Origin: Circinella minor
Taxonomy: Eukaryota > Mucoromycota > Mucoromycetes > Mucorales > Lichtheimiaceae
Assembly (NCBI GenBank): GCA_016758965.1
Contig: JAEPRB010000208.1
Coordinates: 1 to 64,000 of the forward strand
DNA length: 64,000 nt
Direction: 5' to 3'
Shown here: positions 48,273 through 59,600 of the stretch, one piece after another
Layout: every line of letters starts with the position of its first letter
Position numbering within the stretch: the stretch's first letter is position 1
Notes under the pieces: generated by a model
What the model was told of the DNA's origin: nothing
Databases searched by the model: none
The model's input: the letters and a program-made list of their open reading frames with translations, nothing else
Position numbers and translations under genes: made by a program

Positions 48273-50139
48273 ATGTTGACTTCATTACTTTCAAAACAAA
48301 TAAAAACTCAACATGTATTAAAGAGTCAAGGAAAACAACTTTTTACTCATTACCAAAAACGTCTTGTTCATGCTGAAAAGAAACAAAAGCCACTTTATGG
48401 TAAGGTTCGCCCCAGTCTCTGTTTTAAAAAATACATAGAGTTTTTTTTTTTTTTTTTTAAACGTGTGATAATTATAATATATAATATATAATATATATAT
48501 ACCCCAAAATACGCTTTTATTTTTTCTCTTTCTTTTTCTTTTCATCCCCCCCCCCTTTTTTTTTGTGTATAATTTTTTTTTTTTTTTAAAAAAAAAGGTA
48601 ATTGATGTTTATAAAAAATTTAGAACGATTACGACACGCATGGAATAGTACAGAAACAAAATGGTCTCCCATGCCAGTGGGTTTAGGTTTAGCAGTAATT
48701 GGTTATATTCAATATCGTCATGTTCGAGAACGTCAACTTGAAGACAGACCTAAACCCAAATATGTTGCCTCAGGTCCTTGGCAAGTGCATGTGGCTGCTG
48801 CTTTACCTTTACGTAGTATATCACGTCTTTGGGGTGCTTTTAATTCTTTAACCATTCCTACTCCTTTGAGACCTACTGGTTTTAAACTTTATAGTTGGTT
48901 ATTTGGTTGTAATTTGGAAGAAATGAAAAATCCTGATTTATATGCTTATAAGAATTTGGCAGAATTTTTTTATCGTGAATTAAAAGAGGGTGTTCGACCT
49001 ATTGCTAGTGCACCTTTGGTAAGTAAATAATCTCCTCCCCTTCCTCCCCCCTCCCCCAATTTAATTTCTAATTAAGTTTAAAAAAAGATGACTTGAAATT
49101 AATTTTAAAATGAACGCGTCTTTTTTAGGTATCACCCTCCGATGGTAAAGTATTACATTTTGGTATTGTCAATGAACGTGAAATTGAACAAATTAAAGGT
49201 GTAACCTATTCATTGGATGCTTTATTGGGTTTGGATGATACATCTACTGTTCCACCTACGGATGCAAACATGGTGGAAGGTGAAATGGTGGATGAAGAAG
49301 CATTTGCAAATGTCAATGGAATTCAATATTCATTGGATGATATGATTGGTGGTCAAGAAGGTCATGGTGTCAAAGTAGAAAGTTCAGTGGGTCCAGATGG
49401 TTTAGCACGCGATGATAAAGATAAAAAGACGTCAACAACAACAGAATTACTTCAATTATCGAATATTAAACCAGGTACCTCCGTGGGTGAACATCATGTC
49501 AAACCAGGCAACGCATTATTCTTTTGTGTGATTTATTTAGCGCCTGGTGATTATCATCGATTCCATTCACCTACAAATTGGGTTGTTCAAAAACGAAGAC
49601 ATTTTGCAGGCGAATTATTTTCTGTTTCACCTTATTTTGTTAAATTACTTCAAAATTTGTTTGTTTTAAATGAACGTGTTGTATTACTTGGTAAATGGAA
49701 ACATGGCTTTTTCTCCATGACACCTGTTGGTGCAACCAATGTTGGTTCCATTCATATTAAATTTGATGAGGTAAATAATATATATATATATAACAAGTTG
49801 TTATTATTTCAAGATAAACTAACTAATTATATATATATATAGGCACTTAAAACGAATCGTAAAGAAGATCTTCCTTTAGGAACATATACTGAAGTATCTT
49901 ATAAATCTGCAAGTAAATTATTAGGTGGTAAAGCATTACAAGGTGGTGATGAAATGGGTGGTTTCTTCCTTGGATCTACTGTTGTTCTTGTATTTGAAGC
50001 ACCTGCATCTTTCCAATTTAATGTATCTGCAGGTCAAACAGTAAAAATGGGTCAACCATTAGGTGAAATTGTAGAATCAGCTGTTTTGGAAGAAGTAGCC
50101 ATTGTTGAAGAAACCCCGATTGCTTCATCAGCGGCATAA
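48273..50139 (+). CDS. PSD1: Phosphatidylserine decarboxylase, mitochondrial type
   Basis: This enzyme decarboxylates phosphatidylserine to phosphatidylethanolamine at the inner mitochondrial membrane. It self-cleaves to make a pyruvoyl cofactor. Exons 48273-48399, 48624-49018, 49129-49770 and 49843-50139 encode 486 residues. The basic N-terminus ([20 protein letters not shown]) is a mitochondrial presequence, followed by a hydrophobic stretch at about residues 55-70 ([17 protein letters not shown]). Core motifs are [41 protein letters not shown] (catalytic His region), [17 protein letters not shown] and the self-cleavage site L431-G-S-T434 in [14 protein letters not shown]. Exon 2 must begin at 48624, since the nearer upstream AG gives an early stop. 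An acidic insert of about 80 residues ([19 protein letters not shown] onward) separates two core motifs, as in fungal Psd1. Confidence 0.94.
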
Positions 50140-50940
50140 TTAGAATTATACATAATTCATTCATTCATTCCCCCCTCCCACTCCACTTCTGCTTTTTTTT
50201 TTGTTTCTTCTTTTTTTTTTACCAAATATTATTTACTCTTTTTTTATTATTCATTTTCATTTTATTTGCATTGTCCATTTCTTCTTCTTCTTCTTCTTTT
50301 TTTCTTTTACATGTATAATAACAAAAGCACATCAACAACAATAACAACAAAAATTGCAATGTTCTTTTTTTTTCCCTTTTTTGTAAAGTCTCCTCCCAAA
50401 AAAAAAAAAAAATCCTATATGAAAAGGATCAATAGAATGAGTTCTGGACTACAAGAATCAGGAGTATAAAAAATTTATAACTGTCAAAATTTTAAACCCT
50501 CAATTCAGGGGTAAAAAAAAAAAAAAGTTTCACGTGTAAATCTATCTACATATCCCGTTTAAATGTTTAAAATAATTCATGTCAAAGATATTTGAAGGTA
50601 TATATATATATATACATGATATACAAATAAACAAAAATAAATGGGGTGAAAGCTTTAGAAACAAAGATTCTAGGGTCACTAAAAAAAAAAAAAAAGGGTA
50701 CGTAGAAGAAATTAACATAAGAAAGGAGAGTGCAAAACCAAAAACAAAAACAAAAACAAAATAGAAGGGAGTATATGTGATATAAAAAAGGTCTTTGTAA
50801 GTAAAGGAGTACCATTGTTTATACATAGGTAAAGGAGGATATAAAGAAAGGGAGAAGAGAGTTAGACAATTATAAGATCTGTGTTGTCCATTAAAAGCCT
50901 TTAAAAAAAAAGCTTCTTGAAGATCTATATAAATAAATAC

Positions 50941-51826
50941 TACGTATCAATATCAATGGATTATAATTTAGCTATGACTGACGTATAAATATTATATCAT
51001 TTGTTGTTAAGATTATTCAATAATATTACGTATAATTATAATATAGAATGTACGTAAATACATAGAAATACGTAAGAAATATGTAGATTATGGTATCTCA
51101 ATAATATACGCTTGTATAGTAGACAATGCATAAATGCGCGCGAATATCATACAAATATGTATAAAATCTTTGATCACCACATATGATTGGTTATGTACAT
51201 TGAATGATAGGGTTTATGCAGTTTATATAGGTGGTTATGCAAAAAAAAAAAAAAAAAAAAAAAAAAAGGAATTCAAGGTACGTACGTAGTATATCACTTT
51301 TCTTATTTCTTTTTGGTTATCGTCATCTACGTATGGTCACAGTTTACAGTATAAAGATCTATCATGTATTCAAAATACGTAAGAATAATTTTATGTGGTA
51401 CATACTATAAACTGTTGTGAGTGCCGAACCGAAAAAAATAAAAATTATCTAGTAACGAAATATTAAATCACGATTTTGACAAAAAAAAAAAAAATAAATA
51501 AAGGAGAAGTGATGTTAAACTTTTTTTTATATATATACAATGATCTTGTAATCCCTTCAGCACATTCTTCTCCTATTGTTCATTCTTTTTAACTTATGTA
51601 TAATGTACGTATATATCTCCTACTTTCTCTTTGGAAAGTATATATAAAACTCCTTGCATAAGCATCCTGTCGATCTTTTATTTGTATGTACGTATTCTAT
51701 ATTATTATGACTTATAATAATCATCTAGTAAACATTGAATAACCATAAAAGTATAAAACATCAAGTGGGAATACGAAAACAAAAAAAAAAAAAGTTAACT
51801 ATTTACATATAATTATTCTATACGTA
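50941..51826. promoter_or_regulatory. Cluster of eleven TACGTA palindromes
   Basis: TACGTA starts at 50941, 51028, 51051, 51069, 51279, 51283, 51328, 51376, 51606, 51689 and 51821. Several extend to TTACGTA or TACGTAA, which resembles the bZIP (Yap/CREB-like) half-site arrangement TTACGTAA. I infer a regulatory cluster; a simple compositional repeat is the alternative. Confidence 0.4.
51241..51267. repeat. 27-base poly(A) homopolymer
   Basis: An uninterrupted run of 27 A, among the longest in the window. Its exact length is assembly-sensitive. Confidence 0.9.
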
Positions 51827-52071
51827 GTCAAACACAAAAAAGAAAAAAAGAACTTTTTTTTTTGGCGACCCACATGCATATTTGACAATACATGCAAACA
51901 TGCAAAAAAAAAAAAAAAAAATTACCTTTTGAGCTTCTTTATTCTATTCATTTTATCTTTTTTTTCACAGTAATTTTATTTAAAAGTTGTTTTATTATTG
52001 GAAACGTATTACATAATTGAAAATAACACAAAACAACAACAAAAAGAAAAAGGCATATAAAAACAGAACCG

Positions 52072-52590
52072 ATGACAACAAATAATAGTAATAATCATCA
52101 TCCTACTGCCGATCCTGGACCTTATTGGTATACAGCCAATGGAATGATTCATAAAAGATTATCAAACAATCATACGCCTTTACTCGATCAAGCGTTTGAA
52201 TGTCGAATACGAGTTCAAGTGTATGATAACGATATATTTGGACCTAATACGATTGCCGTAGCGAATCCAGCAGCAGGTACTATGACAGTAGGTGATCTTC
52301 ATTATGGTCTTTATCGTCATCCATTCCTTGTATTCGATCATTCCAGTGCAACAACAATGGATAGTTTGATTTTGATGGATAGTGAAAATTTATTATTACA
52401 AAGTTCTACATCTCATGAAAGTTCTCATAATAGTTCAACAACTACATTTCATATTTTTTCACCAACTAAATATCTTTCATCCATCAATCATCAACGTACA
52501 ACAACAGCAACGACAGCAAGAAATAACAACCGAGGACATTCTTCTATAGTTGTTGAAAATCAATATGTATGCTGTTGTACAATCATGTAA
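52072..52590 (+). CDS. Small unknown protein ending in a CaaX-like box (CTIM)
   Basis: A single exon of 172 residues, no family recognised. The N-terminus is Asn/His-rich (MTTNNSNNHHPTADPGPYWY). An ordered core includes FECRIRVQVYDNDIFGPNTI and TMTVGDLHYGLYRHPFLVFD, the first being beta-rich. A Ser/Thr/His/Arg low-complexity region follows, and the last residues are YVCCCTIM. The terminal C-T-I-M fits the CaaX consensus with Met, which favours farnesylation, and the two Cys just before it could be palmitoylated. A peripherally membrane-bound signalling or adaptor protein is therefore inferred. It has an unusually long upstream region. The lack of an intron is unlike most genes here. Confidence 0.65.
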   Translation: MTTNNSNNHHPTADPGPYWYTANGMIHKRLSNNHTPLLDQAFECRIRVQVYDNDIFGPNTIAVANPAAGTMTVGDLHYGLYRHPFLVFDHSSATTMDSLILMDSENLLLQSSTSHESSHNSSTTTFHIFSPTKYLSSINHQRTTTATTARNNNRGHSSIVVENQYVCCCTIM

Positions 52591-53870
52591 AAAAAAAAAA
52601 AGTTTCAAATTCAATTATTACTATTTTTCTGGAAGTCAAGTCAGAACACCAAAAAAAAAAAAAACACCCCGTTTTATTTCTTATTTATTTTTATTATCAT
52701 TATGTAACTCTTTATATATATATATATATATATGTGGGTTAAGTTAGAAACATATTTCAACTCAATTGTTTTTTTTTTAATATATATCACATTATTCACC
52801 ACCATCACCAGAGACTACATCCTCATTTCTTTTCATTTATATATATATTCCACAAATAAAAGATACAGTTTGAGGTTTGATATAAAATATATAAAGTTTA
52901 AATGCCTTTATATATATATATATATTACGTATGTGGTGAATGAATGACTCGGTTAGTACTGTTGACAAGAATAATTAAGTATCAAAAAAAAAACATAAGG
53001 TCATGATGGTGGTTTTAGCCTTTTATATTCTATTGAATTATAGATCACATGCCTAAAAAACGCCAATCAGCATTAATACGTATGTAGTCTTTGTTTCAAT
53101 AAAAATACAACTCTTAAATTTATTATGCAATGTACCAGTCGTTATCATCTGCTGATATTATGCACACATTTTTATTGACACGAATTACAAGAATGAATGA
53201 TATCATCTTCTTTTATAAATGGTTTTTTTTAAAGGATTAATAAAATATATGTATATACTACAATAAAATAACCCTTTCTTTTTTTTTTTTTTAATTTCAA
53301 ATGGACTATGTACAACCATACTTGATCTGAATGATGAGTTATACAATATCACATTCATTTACTACTACGTACAGCAAGATTTATTTTTGCATAGACTTAT
53401 TCTACTACATTGATACTGTTAGTAATAACTGATTATATACTAGATAAGGTCACATGTCTGTTTATTACCCAAATATATAAATCTATCCATTGGGTTAGAA
53501 ATTAAATCTAAAATGATTAATGTATGTATGTAAAAATAAATGGGCTAGTAGTTTTCTTTTTCTTATTCTCCATTGACTAATTTCTAATATCAGCAGATAT
53601 GTGTTCCTAGTGAATAGCGGTAGTATATATATATAAAAAGGAAGTAAGTTTGTTGCTATGAGACAAAATTTAATTTAGTTTCATGAATATAGTTGTCATA
53701 GAAGCCCATTATTATTTGTGTAGGGCATCCTAATGCTGGGAGGAAACGTGTAATTCATGATAGCATAATTTGTCGGTGTTTGAAATACAATGCACTTCAA
53801 AGTGCAACAGCGGCTTGAATAGTGGGTCTTCCTCTTCTGTAACGTCCTTGAGAGGTAATTGCCATTATGG

Positions 53871-53967
53871 GATGGATAAAGGAGGAGGGGATAGGGAATA
53901 AAAGAAAGAGTGAATGGATACATGGATGGATGAGAATATAAATGGATGGATTGAAATGGATGGATGA
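53871..53967. repeat. Degenerate GGAT/ATGGATGG tandem repeat
   Basis: Repeated GGATGGAT / ATGGATGG units interspersed with GAATA spacers, just right of the palindrome block. Confidence 0.7.
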
Positions 53968-54022
53968 AAGGGAATTATTATTATGATATAATTATGCCAC
54001 CCACTTCTCTACATATAATACA

Positions 54023-54036
54023 ACCCGAAACCCGAA
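54023..54036. promoter_or_regulatory. ACCCGAA tandem heptamer upstream of eL6
   Basis: ACCCGAA occurs twice head to tail about 175-190 bp upstream of the eL6 start. It resembles in form, not in exact sequence, the telo-box/RPG-like elements of fungal ribosomal protein promoters. This is inference from one gene. Confidence 0.35.
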
Positions 54037-54211
54037 ATTTCAACATCCAAAAAAGAATCTCAACGAATCGAAAAAAACCTAATCGCATTATTCTTTTATT
54101 ATATATATATGTATATTTATTTACTATTATTATTTACAACAACTATTCAATATACGCTATTATTACGTTTACGGAATTGGATGATTTATATAAAACAGGT
54201 TAATTTCAATA

Positions 54212-54900
54212 ATGGCTGCTGATAAGGTCAAGGAAATCAAGGGTGCTAAGAACGGTGGTAAACGCACAATTCCTGCTGAAAAGGCAGGTCGTTTCTATCC
54301 CGCCGAAGACGTACCTCAACCCAAGGTTTCACGCAAGTCTCCTAAGGTTGCTGCTGCTCGTAAGACTATTACTCCCGGTACCGTCCTTATCCTTTTGGCT
54401 GGTCGTTTCCGTGGTAAGCGTGTTGTTTTCTTGAAGCAACTTGACAGTGGTCTTTTATTGGTCACTGGTCCTTACAAGGTTAACGGTGTTCCTCTTCGTC
54501 GTGTCAACCAAGCTTACGTTATTGCTACCTCTACCAAACTTGACATCTCCAACGTCAAGGTAAAAAAAAAAAAATTATTTCACTCATTTTTTGTTTTGTT
54601 TTGTTTGTGCTGTTAGAATATAGATATAACTTGAGAAAAGAGAAAAAAAGGAGGGGGGTTGGAAAGAAGAAGTGGGAAAAATAAAAGTAAGAAGTTTAAA
54701 ATGACTAAATTGTAAATATTTCTTTGAAAAAAAAAATAGGTTGATGCCAAGTTCAACGATGCTTACTTCAGCAAATCTGTCAAGGCTGACAAGAAGGAAT
54801 TCTTGGAGGGTGAACAAGTAAGAATTAATTTATATAGAAATATATTTAGCGAAGAAAAAGAAAGAAAAAGGGGGGATGGTAGAGATAGAGAGAAAATAGT

Positions 54901-54933
<33 letters not shown>

Positions 54934-55184
54934 ATGTGTGTATGTGTATGTGTCTATAGGTGATCAAAAAATATTTAATTCGTTATATTAACTATGTCAA
55001 AAATTATTATTATTATTATTACTAGGCCAAGAAGGCTGCTCTTCCCGAAACCAAGGTTGCTGACCAAAAGGCCATTGATAAGGATATCATTGCTGCTGCC
55101 GCTAAGGACCCCATGTTCACTGCTTACTTGAAGGCACCTTTCGGTCTTAGCAAGGGTCAATTCCCTCATGCTATGAAGTTCTAA
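54212..55184 (+). CDS. RPL6: 60S ribosomal protein eL6
   Basis: Large-subunit cytosolic ribosomal protein eL6. Exons 54212-54559, 54740-54817 and 55026-55184 encode 194 residues, near the usual fungal length. Diagnostic segments are [40 protein letters not shown] and [13 protein letters not shown], with the family C-terminus ([20 protein letters not shown], then [14 protein letters not shown]). Codons use C and G at third positions far more than neighbouring genes (for example AAG for Lys, GCC/GCT for Ala), as expected for very high expression. Intron 2 (54818-55025) contains (TA)n and (GT)n tracts. Confidence 0.98.
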
Positions 55185-55970
55185 TTTTTTTTTCCTTTCT
55201 TTTTTTTTTTTTTGTTTGATTTAAAAAAATTTTAATCAATTACAAAATATAATAATAAAAAAAAAAGATTCTAAGAGAGAGAAAAAAAAAATTTGCCCCC
55301 CCCTCACACATTATTTACATACAATCAGATACATACAAAAATATTGAATATATAGTTGCAACGAAAAGGGAATGAAAAGATTTGTGGAGGTGGATGATAA
55401 TGATTTATTGGTTTGGGTTTAATGATAAGTTGAATAGAGGATTGAGTTTAAATGTTATTATTTATTATTTATGGTATACAATTACAACAAAAAACAAAAG
55501 AAAGGATGTTGCATATTATTATATAAAAGAGGATAAACTGTAATTTATCTGTTGTTATTTCTTTACCGACATCCAGTTTTTATATAACTAAAACGCCACT
55601 TTATAACTTTAACTATATAACCACTTTGTGCATAGAAAATAATAAGGGGGTGGATTTATCTCTCAATATTTACTATATGCATATTGTAATCATTTTGTAA
55701 AAAAAAAAAGTATTTTATATGTACATGAACGTTAAGTAGAGTTGTTATGATGTTTTTTTGTCATAGTGATTTGTGCATTTACAAGAAAGTTTTATGGGAC
55801 CTGAATTTATTTTATGAATGAATTAAAAGGTCAAAAGTGTTTTTTTTCCTTGTTTCTTTCCTTTCTCTTTTCTCCTTTTTCAATTCTTTCTTTCTTTCTT
55901 TCTTTCTTTTTTTTTTTCTTTTTACAAGTATTTTATTCGTTTTTTTTTTTTTAACTTAAATGTGTAAATA
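55185..55970. other. Intergenic, eL6 3' / exchanger 5'
   Basis: AT-rich tandem spacer with a strongly pyrimidine-rich block (TTTC repeats at about 55887-55910) ending in poly-T just before the exchanger start. No gene seen. Confidence 0.5.
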
Positions 55971-56583
55971 ATGGGTGTACAACCAGATAAAAGTGCTGCT
56001 ATCAAGATCGTTATAGGTGTACTTGTAGTTGGATCATTAGCAAGAATATCTACCATGTTATCATCCACACAAGTAGAAACATCAAGTCTTATAAATCCAT
56101 TTTCATCCCATCATAAAGAGGTAATACAAGTTTTATGTTACATTTTTTACTTTAAACGTAGACGTGTATAAAATATAAAGGTTTTACATGTTTGTGTTTT
56201 ATTTATAACATTCTGTTTTAATCAATTTGTTATGCCCACATTCATCATCGGATCATTTTGTTATCGATTTTTTTTTTTTTTTTTTTTTAGTGTTCTAATT
56301 TTGATGCTCACCCAAATCAATGCGAATTTGTTCAAGTGGCGTGTAAAGGATTTAGTCGATATTATTTAACATTTTATTATTGTTCAGCATTATGGAAACC
56401 TATTTCATTAACAATCATGGTAAATATATATAATATATCCACTCACCTTCCACCCCTTTGTTTTGTTTATTATTTTTTTATTTGATTCTAATTTATACCC
56501 GACAAAAGAGCATTACATGCACGGTCTTGCATGTAACTGTATAAATTATACATAACATTGTTTATCTTTATTTCCCCCTTTTT

Positions 56584-56622
<39 letters not shown>

Positions 56623-59600
56623 TATACTTAACTTTTTTTTTCTTTAAATGTACACACACACATACATATATATATATAGATCTTGGGTCTGCTGATGTTA
56701 TTTGGTGCTGTTAGCGTTGTTGCATCTGATTTTTTTTGTAAGTTCTATAAAACATAAAATCATTATTACCAAAAGAAAGACAAAAGAAGGTTTTATAATG
56801 GATTACATGTGTGCAGGGACAAAAAAAAAAAACAAATAAAACAAAAAAAAAAAAGAGAAAAGCAGGGGGAATATTAGGATGATGATAAACTTACGTCTTT
56901 TTGTTCCTTTTTTTTTTAATGCATGGTTACCCAGGTCCTAATCTGCAGACAATATCATCGAAACTTCAATTATCAGAAAGCATGGTGAGTGATTTTAATA
57001 ACCCAAATAGTGTGTGAAAGTTATACAAAACAGAAATTAAGAATATTCTATAGGCTGGTGTCACCATCTTGGCATTTGGTAATGGTAGTCCTGATTTATT
57101 CAGTACATTTAGGTAAGATTAATAGTATGTGCCAAAAAAGAAAAAAGAAAATGTTGAATGAGGGGGTTAAATGATAAAGGAGATGAAGGGGATTTAACAA
57201 CAACAATAACACGATGATCATTATTAATGAAAAAAAAATTACATTGTTTTACTTAATTGATAATTTTTTTTAGTGCTATGGACAGTGGAGCAGGTTCTTT
57301 AGCAGTAGGTGAATTGATCGGTGCAGCATTTTTTATTGTATCTGTGGTTTCAGGATCAATGGGTATTATACGACCTTTTAAATCAAAACGAATTACGTTT
57401 ATGCGGGATGCTTCTTTTCTCACAGGTGCTATCATGATGTTAACCTGGATTGTATATCATCGTCGTATTTATTGGTATCATGGTGTTGCTTTAATCATCT
57501 TTTATGTAACTTATGTATTTGTGGTCGTCTTTGGAGCATTTCGATTTTCCGGTTCAGAAACACCAGCCAAATTAGAGCCGAAATCATTCCCCGTCTCAGT
57601 TCATAGTAATATTGAAGATCAGTTGACAGAAGCATCCCACTTGCTACAACAGGAAGGTAAATTATTCTATAAAGAAACCCTCGTGATAAATTATGATTAT
57701 TGTTTACGTTTATAGACAACAATAGACTTTGTTATATATTTACTTAAATAACACCCACAAACACTCACACGCCCCCATGCATTGCATATTAAAAACACAC
57801 ATGTTTTTTTATTTATTTATTTTTTATTTTGTGGATCATATATTATATATAAATTAGTGAGACATGGAAAACCACCAAGATTGGCTATTCCGCCATACGG
57901 ATTTTCATCCCATAATTCACTTTCATCTCACGAATCTCATATGGGACATGTCATTCGGCCTGTGTCACCCAATTCTTCTCATCGATCCTCTTTACATATT
58001 GATAGATTATATGTACCACGAACAACAAGTACCAATGGATCTATCTCTACTCGACTTTATCGACATGCAATGTCAACACGTGTTGGTATTCGTACTTCAG
58101 TGTTTAGTGCTATTGAATTTCAAGAACAAATATCAACAATTCGAAGAACAGGCAGTACCAGTGGTACTTTACATCGTCATCGTGAAACATCTGTACCTCA
58201 TCAATCCATGTGGGGTACACCTTCACATGGTTCTTTACGTGGATTACTCATTGGTAGTGCAGAAGGTGTTGGTTATGATCCACATAACAGCAATAATTTA
58301 AATAATAATAATTATAATTATTACAGTAGCTATAAAAATAATAATAGAACAGCACCGACAACACCAGCAGTAGGAAATAGACCAAGAGCATCTACTATTG
58401 GTGATCGACTCACACCTAATCCTCCACCCCCTAGTGGTAATTTAATGAGACATCATAGTACACGAAGTAGTACACGTAATCGTCTTGGACAAAGTATAAC
58501 ACCTACGAGTGTCACTCACCATACCAGCTTGAATAATAGCAATAACAATAGCAATTATCATGGTACAACGACAGCCACCACTCCAGATAGTACACATAGT
58601 AGTACAGGTATGGCCGAAGATTATTTCACGTATATTTCAGCCAATCAACAACAAAAACAATCTGCTTTGATACCCGAAATTCGATTAGCTGAAGGAAGAG
58701 AACAAAATAATGTACAACATGATGAAGAAGATCAACCTTTATCCATTGCAGTACCTAATATTTCAACCATCGATTATGATGACGACGATGATTATGATGA
58801 TATTCATCATCGATCGAAATGGTTTTTATTTGGTGATGGTACCAATGCCGTCACTTTAGACGATATTATACAAACTATGTTTCCAACCTTACAAGGATGG
58901 CAAGATAAGACACGATTTTCAAGATTTAGTTCCTTGGTAGCATTACCACTTGTATTAGTATTTACATTAACATTGCCTGTGGCAGAAGATGTTCAAATTG
59001 ATGATATTGAAGTAGCAGAAGATGCGTTACATGATTATGTATCCACAACCAATAATAACAGTACCAAAGACTATTTATCCGTACCACCTTTAAATGGTGG
59101 ACCAGTAGAAGATGATCAATTATCATTACCAGAAGATGATGAAGAAAGAGGAGGAGGAGGAGGAGGAGGAGGAGGAGGAGGAGGAGGAGGATTGGTTTTA
59201 GATGATGAAGAAGGTCCTATTATGCCATGGTGTCGATGGTTATTAGCTACTCAAGCAGTATTAGCAACAACATTTGTTTTTATAGTCATGTGGTGTAAGT
59301 ATTTTATAATTCATTATTATAATTGTATAAAAGTTAACACTTTTTTTTTTTGTCATTTTTTTTATATATATTAGTGAATAAGTTTATTCCTGGCACTTTT
59401 ATTTTAATAGGATTTTTTATTGGTTGTATTATATCATTTATTATTCTTTCAAAGACCACAACAGATCAAGCACCAAAATGGTATTGGATGGTATCTTTTG
59501 CTGGATTTGTCATTGCGTTAAATTGGATTTTCTTATTAGCTAATTCTATGGTTGGATTATTACAAGCCATTGGTGCTATCTTAAGTATCAGTGATGCTAT

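Larger units (their letters stand above)
50140..52071. other. Gene-free 1.9 kb intergenic region rich in TACGTA
   Basis: 3' flank of PSD1 and a long upstream region of the next gene. There is no coding signal. It contains a 27-base A-run (51241-51267), eleven TACGTA palindromes between 50941 and 51826, and TA/AT tracts. The size and motif density suggest a long promoter for the small gene at 52072. Confidence 0.55.
52591..54211. other. Intergenic region upstream of eL6
   Basis: AT-rich with TA runs (52711-52732, 52912-52924). A less AT-biased block at 53690-53890 has a near-perfect palindrome TGCACTTCAAAGTGCA (53791-53806) and short minus-strand frames. It is followed by GGAT-type tandem units (about 53871-53967). 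I cannot support a gene in it. Proximal to eL6 is the direct repeat ACCCGAA-ACCCGAA. Confidence 0.5.

Noticed and set aside
48600..48623. Using the AG at about 48598 as the start of Psd1 exon 2
   Set aside because: It puts a TGA in frame two codons later; the AG at 48623 keeps the frame and gives PLYERLRHAW.
31420..53806. A metabolic gene cluster linking IDH1, ACP1, PSD1 and the M20 amidohydrolase
   Set aside because: They are separated by unrelated housekeeping genes, lie on both strands and share no visible regulatory element. The proximity looks incidental.
53964..54203. 79-residue + frame immediately upstream of eL6
   Set aside because: It covers the promoter and 5' leader, is Ile/Tyr/Asn-rich, and ends just before the eL6 start. 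No coding evidence.
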